A DNA stretch of 64,000 nt from Eggerthella sinensis (GTDB taxonomy: Bacteria > Actinomycetota > Coriobacteriia > Coriobacteriales > Eggerthellaceae): positions 186,001 through 250,000 of the forward strand of contig NZ_PPTT01000001.1 in assembly GCF_003339815.1 (NCBI RefSeq), in the 5' to 3' direction. The first letter of the stretch is position 1. Each line of letters starts with the position of its first letter. Below are positions 8,867 to 18,294 of this stretch, one piece after another. Position numbers and translations under genes: made by a program. The notes below the pieces were generated by a model that worked only from the letters and a program-made list of their open reading frames with translations, did not search any database and was not told the DNA's origin.

Positions 8867-10174
8867 ATGTCACTACACACTTGGCTCGTACGGCCGCAAC
8901 GAAGGCTGGGGCCGCTCGGCCTCATCGCACTGCTCGTCATAGGATCGCTGGTCACGCCCCTCTCGCTCGACATGTACACGCCGGCGGTGCCGCACATGAC
9001 CGAGCACTTCAGCACCTCCGAATCCATGGTGAACCTCACGCTCGTGGGGTACTTCCTGTTCTACGCCGTAGGGCTGCTGGCCTTCGGCCCCACGAGCGAC
9101 CGCTACGGCCGCAAGCCCGTGCTGCTGGCCGGCATCTTCACGTATGCGCTGGGCAGCGCGCTGTGCGCCGTGTCGGGCAGCATCGGCATGCTCATTGCCA
9201 TGCGCGTGCTGCAAGCCCTGGGCGCCGGCGCGGTGAGCGCCGTGTCAACCGCGGTGGTGAAGGACGCCGTGGTGCCCGAGCGGCGCGAGGCGCTGCTGTC
9301 GGTGGTGCAGGTGATGTTCGTGGTGGGGCCCGTGCTGGCGCCGGTGGTGGGCGCGCTCATCCTGCAGGTGGCCGACTGGCGCATGACGTTCTGGGTGCTG
9401 GCCGGCATCGGGCTGTTCTGCGCCGTGCTGGCGCTGCTGTTCGACGAGACGTTGCCTGCGGACGAACGCTACGAGGGCACCGTGCTGGGCAGCGTGAAGC
9501 AGCTGGGCGTGGTGGCGCGCAACAAGGGGTTCTCAGCGTTTCTCGGCATCGTCGGGCTGTACAACCTGCCGTTCATGGCGTACATCGCGGTGGGATCGTA
9601 CGTGTACATCACGTTCTTCGGCCTCAGCGAGCTGGAATACAGCATGTACTTCGCGTTCGCGGCGCTGCTCACGGCGGCGGGCCCGTTCATCTGGCTCATG
9701 GCCTCGCGGTTCGTGTCGGCGCGCCGCTTCACCAGCATCCTGCTGGGCGTGGCCATCGCGTCCGGCGTGGCCATGCTGGCGGTGGGCGAAGCATCGCCCG
9801 CGCTGTTCTGCCTCACGTTTCTCGCGTTCGCCCTGACCGAAGCCGCCGTCCGCCCCTACAGCACGAACATCCTGCTGTCGCAGCAAGACGGCGACACGGG
9901 CGCGGCGGCGTCGCTCATCAACTTCGCCCATACGGCCATCGGCTGCGTGGGCATGCTGGTGGCGGTGCTGCCGTGGCCGAACTTCGTGGTGGGCGTCGGC
10001 GTCATCATCGTGGCGTCGATGGCCGTCGGCCTTGTCGGCTGGGTGGCGCTGCTGCGCTCCCCCATCCCCCTCCCCGGCATCAAGGATGCGGAAGCCGCGA
10101 AGGCGTCGAATGCCCCGAACGCCCCCGAGATGCAGGAAGCGCCCGAAACCCCCGAAACCCCGCACGCGCGCTAG
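8867..10174 (+). CDS. Bcr/CflA-type MFS multidrug exporter
   Basis: A 435-residue, 12-helix major facilitator with the DHA1 features of Bcr/CflA transporters: LDMYTPAVPHM in helix 1, the loop motif GPTSDRYGRKPVLL, and the antiporter motif VGPVLAPVVGALI. AAGGAG precedes the ATG by about 10 bases. It lies 33 bases after the histidine kinase gene and may be co-transcribed. The cytosolic C-terminus is a repetitive Asn/Ala/Pro/Glu/Thr stretch. The stop overlaps the convergent MerR gene by 4 bases. The substrate cannot be read from the sequence. Confidence 0.85.
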   Translation: MSLHTWLVRPQRRLGPLGLIALLVIGSLVTPLSLDMYTPAVPHMTEHFSTSESMVNLTLVGYFLFYAVGLLAFGPTSDRYGRKPVLLAGIFTYALGSALCAVSGSIGMLIAMRVLQALGAGAVSAVSTAVVKDAVVPERREALLSVVQVMFVVGPVLAPVVGALILQVADWRMTFWVLAGIGLFCAVLALLFDETLPADERYEGTVLGSVKQLGVVARNKGFSAFLGIVGLYNLPFMAYIAVGSYVYITFFGLSELEYSMYFAFAALLTAAGPFIWLMASRFVSARRFTSILLGVAIASGVAMLAVGEASPALFCLTFLAFALTEAAVRPYSTNILLSQQDGDTGAAASLINFAHTAIGCVGMLVAVLPWPNFVVGVGVIIVASMAVGLVGWVALLRSPIPLPGIKDAEAAKASNAPNAPEMQEAPETPETPHAR

Positions 10175-10971
10175 CCCCGCAGCACCTCGAGGACGGTGCG
10201 GTCGGTGCGGAGTTCGGCGTCCCACACTTCGAACGCCAGCAGCACGTCGTCGGCCGCAAGCTGGGGCTCGAGCTCGTCGAACACCACGCGATAGCACTGC
10301 TCGAACGTATCGCGCTCGACGCGCTGCCCGCGATACGTGCGGTCGGGCAGCTCGAGCAGGGGCACGTCGCACCCCTCGCCCGGCAGCGTCTGCGCCTCAA
10401 GCGCCACGTGCCAGGAGCGCTCGCCCGTCGCCCCGTCCACAAGCGACACCATACCCTGCAAAAACAGCGGGATCAGGCCGTTGCTCTTCACTTCGCCGTA
10501 CAGCTCGGTCATCGCCTTCGTGTAGCGCTTCGCGTCGAACGCCCTGCCCGCCCACGGCAGCGCCAGAAACGTGCGCGCGCCCAACGAGCGCTCGTACGGC
10601 GCGGGCGCCGTGCGCAGCGCTTCCTGGATGGCGATTTCCGATCGGTACCCGTCCAACTCGATGAGGATGCCCTGCGTTGCGCGCAGCTTCTCCACGGCCA
10701 GGCCGTGCGCACGCTCGAGCAGGGCCGACATGTCCATGACGCCGCTGTCGGACACGTAGTCGGTCAGCTCTTTGAGCGGCACGCCCAGCTGCACGCACGA
10801 GATGATGGCGTCCAGTTCGTTCATCTGCCGCGGCGCGTAGTAGCGGTAACCGGTCTCCGGATTCACGTACGCAGGGCGCAGGATGCCGATGCGCTCGTAG
10901 TAGCGCAGCGCCTTGATGCCGACGCCTTTGAGGTGGGCAACCTCGCCGATGGACAGCAATTCGTTCCGCAT
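10171..10971 (-). CDS. MerR-family transcriptional regulator with effector-binding domain
   Basis: A 266-residue regulator: N-terminal MerR winged helix (LSIGEVAHLKGVGIKALRYYERIGILRP, then TGYRYYAPRQM), a dimerisation helix, and a C-terminal domain of about 150 residues resembling GyrI/BmrR-type drug-binding domains. It is divergent from the SMR pair, and the gap holds a MerR-type promoter with a 19-bp spacer. It is therefore probably a drug-responsive activator of the efflux pair. Confidence 0.87.
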   Translation of the reverse strand: MRNELLSIGEVAHLKGVGIKALRYYERIGILRPAYVNPETGYRYYAPRQMNELDAIISCVQLGVPLKELTDYVSDSGVMDMSALLERAHGLAVEKLRATQGILIELDGYRSEIAIQEALRTAPAPYERSLGARTFLALPWAGRAFDAKRYTKAMTELYGEVKSNGLIPLFLQGMVSLVDGATGERSWHVALEAQTLPGEGCDVPLLELPDRTYRGQRVERDTFEQCYRVVFDELEPQLAADDVLLAFEVWDAELRTDRTVLEVLRG

Positions 10972-11013
10972 GCTTGCTCCTTCACAGAGTCCACAAACGA
11001 GACAATTCTGCGA

Positions 11014-11044
11014 TTGACTCGTCCCTTAGGGGATAGTTTAGGAT
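11014..11044 (+). promoter_or_regulatory. MerR-type promoter and operator for the SMR pair
   Basis: TTGACT (11014-11019) and TAGGAT (11039-11044) are separated by 19 bp, the long spacer typical of MerR-activated promoters. The spacer contains a dyad, ACTCGTCCCT (11017-11026) and AGGGGATAGT (11028-11037), matching at 8 of 10 positions. It sits between the divergent merR and SMR genes. Confidence 0.7.
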
Positions 11045-11077
11045 AGCACCCGGCAAGAACGAAGTATAGGAGGAATC

Positions 11078-11395
11078 ATGTCACCATACGTGTTGCTCGG
11101 CGTTGCCGTCGTGTTCGAAGTATTCGCTGACTGCATGATGAAACTGTCGCACGGCTTCACGAAGAAAGCGCCCATCATCGGCATCGTTATCGGATACGTC
11201 ATCGCGTTCTACCTCATGTCGCAGACGCTTGCGCACCTGCCGCTCGGATTCGTATACGCGGTATGGACAGGCCTCGGCATCGCGCTGACCGCCGTGGTTG
11301 GTGCGGCGTTTTGGGACGAGGGATTCAACCTGAAAAAGACCATCGGACTGATCGCCATCATTGGCGGCGTCCTCGTATTGAAGTTGGGGGTGTAA
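11078..11395 (+). CDS. SMR-family multidrug efflux subunit, first of a pair
   Basis: A 105-residue small multidrug resistance protein with four transmembrane helices. The proton/drug-coupling glutamate is present (Glu14 in VVFEVFAD), as is the helix-3 signature GFVYAVWTGLG. AGGAGG lies 4 bases before the ATG. It is followed two bases later by a second SMR gene, as in heterodimeric pumps of the YkkCD/EbrAB kind, so it likely works as one half of an antiparallel heterodimer. Confidence 0.9.
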   Translation: MSPYVLLGVAVVFEVFADCMMKLSHGFTKKAPIIGIVIGYVIAFYLMSQTLAHLPLGFVYAVWTGLGIALTAVVGAAFWDEGFNLKKTIGLIAIIGGVLVLKLGV

Positions 11396-11397
11396 TC

Positions 11398-11748
11398 ATG
11401 GATCGGATTCATCCGTACGCGCTGTTGGCCGTATCCATCGTGGTGGAGGTGTGCGGCGTCACCATGATGAAGCTGTCCGAAGGCTTCACCGTGCCCCTGT
11501 TCACGGCGCTCACCCTGGCGTGCTACTGCGTGTCGTTCACGCTGCTCACGCTCACGTTGAAGCACATGCCGCTCGGGTTGGTGTACGGCATTTGGGGCGG
11601 CATGGGCACCATCCTCACCGCTGCCATCGGCATCATCGTGTGGGGCGACCCCTTCAACTGGACCACCTGCGCGGGCATCGCCCTCATCGCGGGCGGCGTG
11701 GTGCTGCTGAACCGCGGCACGCAGGAGCTCGAAGAGCAGCGCGCATAG
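11398..11748 (+). CDS. SMR-family multidrug efflux subunit, second of a pair
   Basis: A 116-residue four-helix SMR protein with the essential glutamate (Glu17 in SIVVEVCG) and helix-3 motif GLVYGIWGGMG. It starts at ATG 11398 directly after the first SMR gene and is preceded by the GGGGGTG sequence at that gene's end. The frame is open further upstream, but that part overlaps the first SMR gene out of frame. It ends in a charged tail and is followed by a strong terminator. Confidence 0.9.
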   Translation: MDRIHPYALLAVSIVVEVCGVTMMKLSEGFTVPLFTALTLACYCVSFTLLTLTLKHMPLGLVYGIWGGMGTILTAAIGIIVWGDPFNWTTCAGIALIAGGVVLLNRGTQELEEQRA

Positions 11749-11774
11749 CGGGCGGCGAGGGCCCATCAAGAACA

Positions 11775-11806
11775 ACGCCCCGGCTCAAGCGAGCCGGGGC
11801 GTTTTT
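11775..11806. terminator. Terminator between the SMR pair and glnN
   Basis: A 12-bp perfect stem, ACGCCCCGGCTC / GAGCCGGGGCGT, with a 4-base loop is followed by TTTTT on the plus strand. It sits between two convergent genes and ends about 5 bases before the glnN stop, so it probably serves both. Confidence 0.88.
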
Positions 11807-11811
11807 GCGTT

Positions 11812-13902
11812 CTACACGTAGAACAGCATGTCGTTGTACGTGGGCACGGGCCAATGGTCGCGATCCACCAGCACTTCGAGATCGTCGACCGCTGCACGCA
11901 GCTTGTCCATGATGGGAATGATCTCGTGCGCGTAGGTGTTCGCCTTCTCCTGCTCGTTCTTGATCTCGAGCGTCTCGTGGTGCAGCTTGCCCAGCGCACG
12001 CAGCTGCGTGTCGATCTCGCGAATGCCCGACAGCAGGCGGCGGAGCAGCTCTTCCTGCTGGGCGACGTCGGCGCCGGCGCAGGCGGCTCTGATGGCGTTG
12101 ATGCCGTTCGCCACCTCGGTCGCGTATTCGTTGATGGCGGGCAGGAAGATGCGGCGCACCATGCGCTTCATCGTGCGCACCTCGATATTCAGCAGCTTGT
12201 TGTACTTCTCGAGCTTCACCTCGTACCGGCTGCGAACCTCGGTCTCGCTCAGCACGCCGAACTCCTCGAACAACGCAATGCTCTTCGGATCGACGAAGCA
12301 CGGCAGCGCGTCGGCCGTCGTCGGCTTGTTCGACAACCCGCGGCGCGCGGCTTCGGCGGTCCACTCGTCGGCATAGCCGTTGCCGTTGAAGATGATGCGC
12401 TGATGCGCGGCCAGCGTCGTGCGGATGTACTCGATGGCCGCGGACTCGAAGTCTTCGCCCGCCTTGCCCTCCATCGCGTCGGCGAAATCCTTGAGGCTCT
12501 TCGCCATGGCGGTGTTGAGGATCATGTTCGCGTCGGACAGGTTCACGGCCGAGCCCGGCATGCGGAACTCGAACTTGTTGCCCGTGAACGCGAACGGCGA
12601 GGTGCGGTTGCGGTCGGTGTTGTCCTTGAGGAAGTTCGGCAGCACGTCGACGCCCAGGTCCATGGCCACTTTCTCGGCGTTCGTGTACTCGTGCTCGTCC
12701 ACGAGCGCGTCCACGATCTCGGTGAGCTCGTCGCCCAGGAAGATGGAGATGATGGCCGGCGGCGCTTCGTCGGCGCCGAGGCGATGGTCGTTGCCGGCCG
12801 ATGCCACGGACATGCGCAGCAGCTCCTGGTAGTTGTCCACCGCTTGGATGACGCCCGTGAGGAACACGAGGAAGCGCAGGTTGTCCATGGGGCTTTCGCC
12901 GGGCTCGAGCAGGTTCCTCTTGCCCTTCGACAGCGACCAGTTGTTGTGCTTGCCGGAACCGTTGATGCCCGCGAACGGCTTTTCGTGCTGCAGGCACACG
13001 AGGCCGTAATGGCTGGCCAGAAGACGCATCTTCTCCATCGTGAGCAGGTTCTCGTCGATGGCGCGGTTCACGTTCGTGAAAATGGGCGCCAGCTCGTGCT
13101 GCGCGGGAGCCACCTCGTTGTGCTTCGTGCGCGCGGACACGCCGAGCGACCACAGCTCGTTGTCGAGCTCCTTCATGAACTCGTTGACCGTGGGGCGGAT
13201 GGCGCCGAAGTAGTGCTCCTCGAGCTCCTGGCCCTTGCACGGCGCGTAGCCGAACATCGTGCGGCCGGTCATGACGAGGTCCATGCGCTTGGCGTAGTCC
13301 TTCTCGGAGATGAGGAAGTACTCCTGCTCGGAGCCCAACGTGGGAACCACGCGCTCGTACTCTTCGCCGAACAGGGCCAACACGCGGTTCGCCTGCTCGT
13401 CGATGGCGCTCATGGAGCGCAGCAGCGGGGTTTTCTTATCGAGCGCCTCGCCCGTGTACGAGCAGAAGGCGGTGGGAATGCACAGCACCTCGTCCTTGAT
13501 GAACGCGTAGGACGTGGGGTCCCAGGCGGTGTAGCCGCGCGCTTCAAACGTGGCGCGCAGACCGCCGGACGGGAAAGAGGACGCGTCCGGCTCGCCCTGG
13601 ATCAGCTCTTTTCCGGAGAAGCTCATGATGGCGCGGCCGTCGCTCACGGGGTCGAGGAAGCTGTCGTGCTTCTCGGACGTGATACCGCTCAAAGGCTGGA
13701 ACCAGTGCGTGAAGTGCGTGGCGCCCTTCTCGATGGCCCACTCTTTCATGGCGTGCGCCACGACGTTCGCCACCTCGATTTCGAGCGGTTCGCCTTCCTT
13801 GATGGTTTTGAGCAGGCTCTTGTACGTTGCAGAGGGCAGGCGCTCCTGCATCGTGTGTTCGTTGAACACCATTGAGCCGTAAATATCCGAAACCTTCGCC
13901 AT
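11812..13902 (-). CDS. glnN: Glutamine synthetase, type III
   Basis: ATP-dependent ligation of ammonia to glutamate. The 696-residue length and architecture are those of GSIII (GlnN), distinct from the 440-470-residue type I enzymes. Visible motifs include the FTHWFQPLSG segment, GGLRATFEARGYTAWDP, NEVAPAQHELAPIF, the ATP-site segment KHNNWSLSKG, and SSFPSGG. ATG at 13902 (MAKVSDIYG) with AAGGAG upstream is chosen; the in-frame extension to 14022 lacks homology. It appears monocistronic. Confidence 0.95.
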   Translation of the reverse strand: MAKVSDIYGSMVFNEHTMQERLPSATYKSLLKTIKEGEPLEIEVANVVAHAMKEWAIEKGATHFTHWFQPLSGITSEKHDSFLDPVSDGRAIMSFSGKELIQGEPDASSFPSGGLRATFEARGYTAWDPTSYAFIKDEVLCIPTAFCSYTGEALDKKTPLLRSMSAIDEQANRVLALFGEEYERVVPTLGSEQEYFLISEKDYAKRMDLVMTGRTMFGYAPCKGQELEEHYFGAIRPTVNEFMKELDNELWSLGVSARTKHNEVAPAQHELAPIFTNVNRAIDENLLTMEKMRLLASHYGLVCLQHEKPFAGINGSGKHNNWSLSKGKRNLLEPGESPMDNLRFLVFLTGVIQAVDNYQELLRMSVASAGNDHRLGADEAPPAIISIFLGDELTEIVDALVDEHEYTNAEKVAMDLGVDVLPNFLKDNTDRNRTSPFAFTGNKFEFRMPGSAVNLSDANMILNTAMAKSLKDFADAMEGKAGEDFESAAIEYIRTTLAAHQRIIFNGNGYADEWTAEAARRGLSNKPTTADALPCFVDPKSIALFEEFGVLSETEVRSRYEVKLEKYNKLLNIEVRTMKRMVRRIFLPAINEYATEVANGINAIRAACAGADVAQQEELLRRLLSGIREIDTQLRALGKLHHETLEIKNEQEKANTYAHEIIPIMDKLRAAVDDLEVLVDRDHWPVPTYNDMLFYV

Positions 13903-14085
13903 GAGGATGAGCTCCTTACTCGTTGCGTTCAAGGCGGTGCGGCCCGTTCGCAGCGCACGCGCGGCGCGCGGATGAACCACCCGCATACGATAGCACGGCC
14001 GCCGGGCAAACCGCCACGTCAACTTGGCGTAATCAAACGAACGGCGAAAATGTTTCAGACTGGTTTCGCGCAGGCGGTCGTGCCG

Positions 14086-15654
14086 TTACAGCATGACCTC
14101 CACCAGCTCGCCCTCCTCCTGCATGCCGAGGGCGCGCTGCTCGGCCACGACGGCCGACAGCAGGTCCTGCTGCGAGTGGATGCCCATCTTGCGATAGATG
14201 TTGCGCACGTGCGTTTTCACCGTCTCCTTCGACAGCGTGAGCTCGTCGCAGATGGCCGAGCGGCTTGCGCCGCGCGCCAACAGGGCGAACACCTCCTGCT
14301 CGCGGGCGGTGAGCTCGTTGCGCCGGCACACCAGCTCGCACCCGCGCGCGAAGCTGTCGGGGAGCTCCTCGATGTCGCCGGGGCGCACCATACCCCACCC
14401 CGTTTGCAGGTTGCGGCGGTCGCACATCACGAGCGAGCTTGCCAGCAGCACGAACACCATGACCGTGGCCAGGTCGCGCGCCGTGTGCACTGTGACGGGC
14501 CCGGCCATCATCACCGCGCTGCCCGCCAGCGCGCCGCCGATTTGCCCCAGCAGCAGAAAGCACGTCGTGATGGCGAACACCCAGTTCGCCGGCAAGCCGC
14601 GTTGGCTGATGAGCAGCGCGCACAGCGCCCACATCATGATGTCCACGAAGCGGTAGCCCATCGTATGGACGAGCAGCCCGCCCAACGCATCGGGCCCCGC
14701 CACGGCCAGCACGAGGTAGCCCACCGACATGATGAGGAAGCCCACCTGGTAGATGAGCTGGTTGAAGTCCATGCGGAAGCACAGGGCGCACACGAGCAAC
14801 GCGATGGCCGACAGCGCGAAGCTGACCGCGGTGAGCGCCACGACGGGCTCTTCCCCGCCGCCCAACAGCAGCACCGCCTGCACGATGCCGAACGACAGCC
14901 CCTGCGTGAACGCCGTGGCCAGGAACTTGCGCGGCACGTGCAGCGGCGCGTCGAGGCCGTGCGCCAACAGCGCGGGCGTCGCCGGTGCGTCGCGCCCGAG
15001 CAGCGCCATGCTGGCGGCGGGCACCACGAACGCTACCGCCCACACCGCCGCTTCGGGCAGCAGCGTGATGCACACGGTGAGCAGCGCGGCCACCACGGTG
15101 CCCACCACGCCGTGCAGGATGGTGGTGCGCGGGCCCAAATCGCCCAGCACGCGCCCCCATTCCACATGCAGGCACGCCGTGCCCGCGCCCATGAGCAGCC
15201 CGCCCACGCACACCACGGCGGCGTTCATGGGCGCCACCGTGAGCGGCGAGAAAGCCAGCAGCCCGCACGTGGCCACGCCGACGGACATGGAGGCCGGCAC
15301 GGCGATGCGGTACCACCGGCCCTGCGGCACGAGCCGCTTCATCTTCAGCAGCACGCCCAGCACGAGGAAGGTGCAGGCGTAGGCCGACAGGGGCACGATC
15401 CATCCCGGCAGGGGGAAATCGAGCGACGCCAGAAACGGCGGGTTGAAGAACGTCGTTTGGAAGACGAGCCACACCCACGTCCAGAACAGGCCGAAGCCCA
15501 CCGACAGGCGCGGATGGGCGCGCATCTCGCGGCGAAACGACGCCAGCATGCCGTGACGCTCCTGCCACCCCGTCAGCGTGCGCGGCGGCACGGCCGCCTC
15601 GGGCCCGTGCCCCTGTTCGCGCTCGCCCTGCCGCCCCCTCGAACCGGTCTCCAT
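14086..15654 (-). CDS. Membrane-anchored LuxR-type regulator (module 1)
   Basis: A 522-residue protein with about 12 hydrophobic segments (about residues 55-420) followed by a C-terminal LuxR helix-turn-helix (LTAREQEVFALLARGASRSA, then KETVKTHVRNIYRKMG). ATG at 15654 follows GGGGAGGGG. Such membrane LuxR regulators in Eggerthellaceae usually sit next to the reductase gene they control; here the divergent neighbour is a Tat-exported flavin reductase. The membrane part presumably senses the reductase substrate directly. Confidence 0.88.
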   Translation of the reverse strand: METGSRGRQGEREQGHGPEAAVPPRTLTGWQERHGMLASFRREMRAHPRLSVGFGLFWTWVWLVFQTTFFNPPFLASLDFPLPGWIVPLSAYACTFLVLGVLLKMKRLVPQGRWYRIAVPASMSVGVATCGLLAFSPLTVAPMNAAVVCVGGLLMGAGTACLHVEWGRVLGDLGPRTTILHGVVGTVVAALLTVCITLLPEAAVWAVAFVVPAASMALLGRDAPATPALLAHGLDAPLHVPRKFLATAFTQGLSFGIVQAVLLLGGGEEPVVALTAVSFALSAIALLVCALCFRMDFNQLIYQVGFLIMSVGYLVLAVAGPDALGGLLVHTMGYRFVDIMMWALCALLISQRGLPANWVFAITTCFLLLGQIGGALAGSAVMMAGPVTVHTARDLATVMVFVLLASSLVMCDRRNLQTGWGMVRPGDIEELPDSFARGCELVCRRNELTAREQEVFALLARGASRSAICDELTLSKETVKTHVRNIYRKMGIHSQQDLLSAVVAEQRALGMQEEGELVEVML

Positions 15655-15915
15655 CGCCCCTCCCCGCGCTGCGTATTGCCGTGCGAGCATCGTAGCACAG
15701 CGCGCGGGCGCGTCGGACGAGCGAGCGCCTCCTGCGCCTACCCCATCCGGGGGTAGATGTGAGGTTCGGCACATTTACCGCGCAAGGGGGATAGCCCGCT
15801 GCGTCGGCGTTTCGTATGGTCAGCGCCATGAGATCGGACGGGGCCGCCGGCCGCCGCCGATCGAGGGAAACGCAAGACATCAGGGAAACGCATCAGGGAG
15901 GAAGGGAGTTTCATC

Positions 15916-17778
15916 ATGAAGAAGGAACGCACCATGAACGCCGCATCGGGAGTGTCCCGCCGACAGTTCCTCATCGGGGCGGGCCTTGCGGGCCTCGGCG
16001 CCGCGGGCGCCGGGCTTGCCGGCTGCGCGCCGAGCGGGCAAGCCGGTGCCGCCGCAGGCAAGGGAACCGACACGGCATCCGCGGCAAGCGCGGGCGGCGC
16101 GGCCGATTCCGCCTCGCTCGCCAACAACCCGCTCGGCGCGAACGCGGCCGTCGAATGGACGTTCATGACGCCGCCGGCCGACATCCCCGCCGATCAGATC
16201 ACCGGCACCGAGGACGTGGACGTGCTGGTGGTGGGCTGCGGCTTCGCCGGCGCCATCGCATCGGTGGCCGCGGCGCAGGCCGGCGCGAAAACGCTGTGCA
16301 TCGAGAAGTGCACCACGTACTCGGGCCGCGGCGGCCACATCACGGCCTACGGCTCGAAGATCGTGAAGCAGTACGTCGAAGAGGGCTGGTTCAAAGAGGC
16401 CGATTACGCGCACATCGTCCGCCGCCTCACCGAGTGGGCCACGGGCCGCGTGAAGGAACCGCTGCTGTGGCAGTTCGCCAAGAAGTCGGGCGCGTGCATG
16501 GACTGGCTCGTCGACCTCGTGGCCGACTCCGGCCTGCAGCCCACGCTGTGGGCGGGCTACTACAAGGGACCCGACTACACCGAGGAGCCCATCACGCACT
16601 TCTTCTACGATGACACCACCGACTTCGTGTACCTCGACGGCGTGTCGAAGGGCCTCGGCATGGCCGTGCTCATCCCCGCGGTCATCGAACAGGGCGAGAA
16701 GCTGGGCGTGGAGTACCGCTACGAAACGCCGTGCGCCCGCCTGCTGCGCGACGGCGACGGCCCCGTGACGGGCGCCATCGTGGGCGACGAGGGCAGCTAC
16801 CAGCAGATCAACGCGAAGTCCGTCATCGTGGCCACGGGCGACTACCTGGACGACGACGAGATGCGCACGCGCTACCAGCCGTTCACCTGGCATGCCGACA
16901 GCCGCCTGTACATCCCCTTCGGCATCTCCACCGGCGACCTGCACAAGCAGGCCATGTGGATCGGCGGGGCCATGCAGCCCTCCGAGCCCCACTGCGCCAC
17001 CATCCACCTCGAGTCCGGCGCGCAGAGCTACAACTTCCTGCACGTGAACAAGAACGGCGAGCGCTTCATGAACGAGGACGTGAACACGCAGTCGAAGTCG
17101 TGCGTGAAGTCCTACCAGCCCGAGGGCAAGGCGTTCACCATCTACGACGCGAACTCGCTCGAGTCGTTCGCCCAGTCGTGCAACGACGGCATCTCGGGCG
17201 GCATCTCGTCCGACCAGCAGTACCGCCGCTTCGGCGTGCCGTTTGACATGGACGTGGAGCTGAAGCTGCGCCAGGCGAAGATCGACCAGGGCCTCCTGTT
17301 CCAGGCCGACACGCTTGACGAGCTGGCCGAGAAGGCGGGCATCGACGCGGCCGGCCTCAAGGCCACAGTGGCCCGCTACAACGAGTTGGCCGCGAAGGGC
17401 AACGATGACGACTTCGGCAAGCGCCCCGAAATCCTATGGCCCATCGACACGCCGCCGTACTTCGCCGGGCAGCTCGTGTCCACGCTGCTCGCCGCGTCGG
17501 GCGGCCTGCGTCAGGACACCGCGTGCCACATCCTCGACGAGGAGAACAACCCCATCGAAGGCCTGTACGTGTGCGGCGCCGCCGGCGGCGAGTACTTCTC
17601 GAACGACTACCCCACCATCTGCCCCGGCACGAACCACGGCCGCTGCCTGACGTTCGGCCGCATCGCCGGAATCAACGCCGCCGGCGGCGACGCCGAGAAG
17701 GAAATCGCCGACCTCGACATCACAAGCGCCATGATGCCCGAAGCCAACCGCGTCAACACCGTAACCGCCTCAGCATAA
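15916..17778 (+). CDS. Tat-exported FAD-dependent reductase (module 1)
   Basis: A 620-residue flavoprotein of the fumarate reductase / flavocytochrome c family. A twin-arginine signal (SRRQFLIG, Arg15-Arg16) is followed by a lipobox-like LAGC, so it is probably exported folded and perhaps lipid-anchored. The FAD-binding motif VGCGFAG lies near residue 105, and the C-terminal APGTNHGRC-type loop (read here as PGTNHGRCLTFGR) closes the FAD/substrate site. No haem or Fe-S motif is present, so electrons must come from a partner. It is divergent from a membrane LuxR regulator and ends in a strong hairpin. Substrate unknown. Confidence 0.86.
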   Translation: MKKERTMNAASGVSRRQFLIGAGLAGLGAAGAGLAGCAPSGQAGAAAGKGTDTASAASAGGAADSASLANNPLGANAAVEWTFMTPPADIPADQITGTEDVDVLVVGCGFAGAIASVAAAQAGAKTLCIEKCTTYSGRGGHITAYGSKIVKQYVEEGWFKEADYAHIVRRLTEWATGRVKEPLLWQFAKKSGACMDWLVDLVADSGLQPTLWAGYYKGPDYTEEPITHFFYDDTTDFVYLDGVSKGLGMAVLIPAVIEQGEKLGVEYRYETPCARLLRDGDGPVTGAIVGDEGSYQQINAKSVIVATGDYLDDDEMRTRYQPFTWHADSRLYIPFGISTGDLHKQAMWIGGAMQPSEPHCATIHLESGAQSYNFLHVNKNGERFMNEDVNTQSKSCVKSYQPEGKAFTIYDANSLESFAQSCNDGISGGISSDQQYRRFGVPFDMDVELKLRQAKIDQGLLFQADTLDELAEKAGIDAAGLKATVARYNELAAKGNDDDFGKRPEILWPIDTPPYFAGQLVSTLLAASGGLRQDTACHILDEENNPIEGLYVCGAAGGEYFSNDYPTICPGTNHGRCLTFGRIAGINAAGGDAEKEIADLDITSAMMPEANRVNTVTASA

Positions 17779-17800
17779 CGCTCGCGCGACATTTCTCCAG

Positions 17801-17842
17801 AACGCGCCGGAGCCATCTTCCCTCCCACGGCTCCGGCGCGTT
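17801..17842 (+). terminator. Hairpin after the module 1 reductase
   Basis: A 14-bp perfect stem (AACGCGCCGGAGCC and complement) with a 14-base loop lies between the convergent reductase and PIN genes. No long T-run follows on the plus strand. Confidence 0.7.
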
Positions 17843-17850
17843 CGCGCATG

Positions 17851-18294
17851 CTACCAGCACACCTCTTCGTATACGAAGCCCTGCGCTTCGAGCCGGTCGA
17901 ACAGCTGCTCGGGCGTGACGGCCTCGACGGGCGACGCCTTGAAGTCCTTGACGTTGCGCGTGACGATGTAGTCCGCTTTCACCTTCGCCGCGCACTGGGC
18001 TACGAGGCAGTCCTCGAAATCGGCCCATCGCAAGGCGAGCGCGCGCTGCGCGTCTTCCGGCGACACTCCCACGATCTGCAGAAACGACAGGTTCTGCTCG
18101 ATCATGTCCTGCGCGGCCTCGCTGCCGTAATCCTTGCGCAGCAGATAGTAGATATCGGTCAGCATGTTCACGCTGATATAGGTGGTTGCTTCCTGTACCA
18201 CCCCCAGCAAGCATACGCGCCGCGACAGTTCGTAAAACGGCTCGCGCCTGCCAATGTGGTCGAGCACGACGTTGGCATCAAGCATCAAGTCCAT
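17851..18294 (-). CDS. PIN-domain toxin
   Basis: A 147-residue PIN-domain ribonuclease-type protein. The acidic metal-site residues are in place: Asp6 in MLDANVVLD, the acidic residues in the ADFEDCLVA helix, and the terminal Asp in ADYIVTRNVKDF. The start at 18294 overlaps the upstream antitoxin gene by 17 bases, with GAAGGA just before it, so the two are translationally coupled. Predicted to act as an endoribonuclease toxin held in check by the upstream protein. Confidence 0.83.
   Translation of the reverse strand: MDLMLDANVVLDHIGRREPFYELSRRVCLLGVVQEATTYISVNMLTDIYYLLRKDYGSEAAQDMIEQNLSFLQIVGVSPEDAQRALALRWADFEDCLVAQCAAKVKADYIVTRNVKDFKASPVEAVTPEQLFDRLEAQGFVYEEVCW

Noticed and set aside
8881-11046. 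721-residue plus-strand open frame
   Set aside because: Out-of-frame reading of the Bcr/CflA exporter continuing antisense to merR; low-complexity Arg/His composition.
11854-13875. 673-residue plus-strand open frame
   Set aside because: Antisense shadow of type III glutamine synthetase; no conserved motif and no ribosome binding site.
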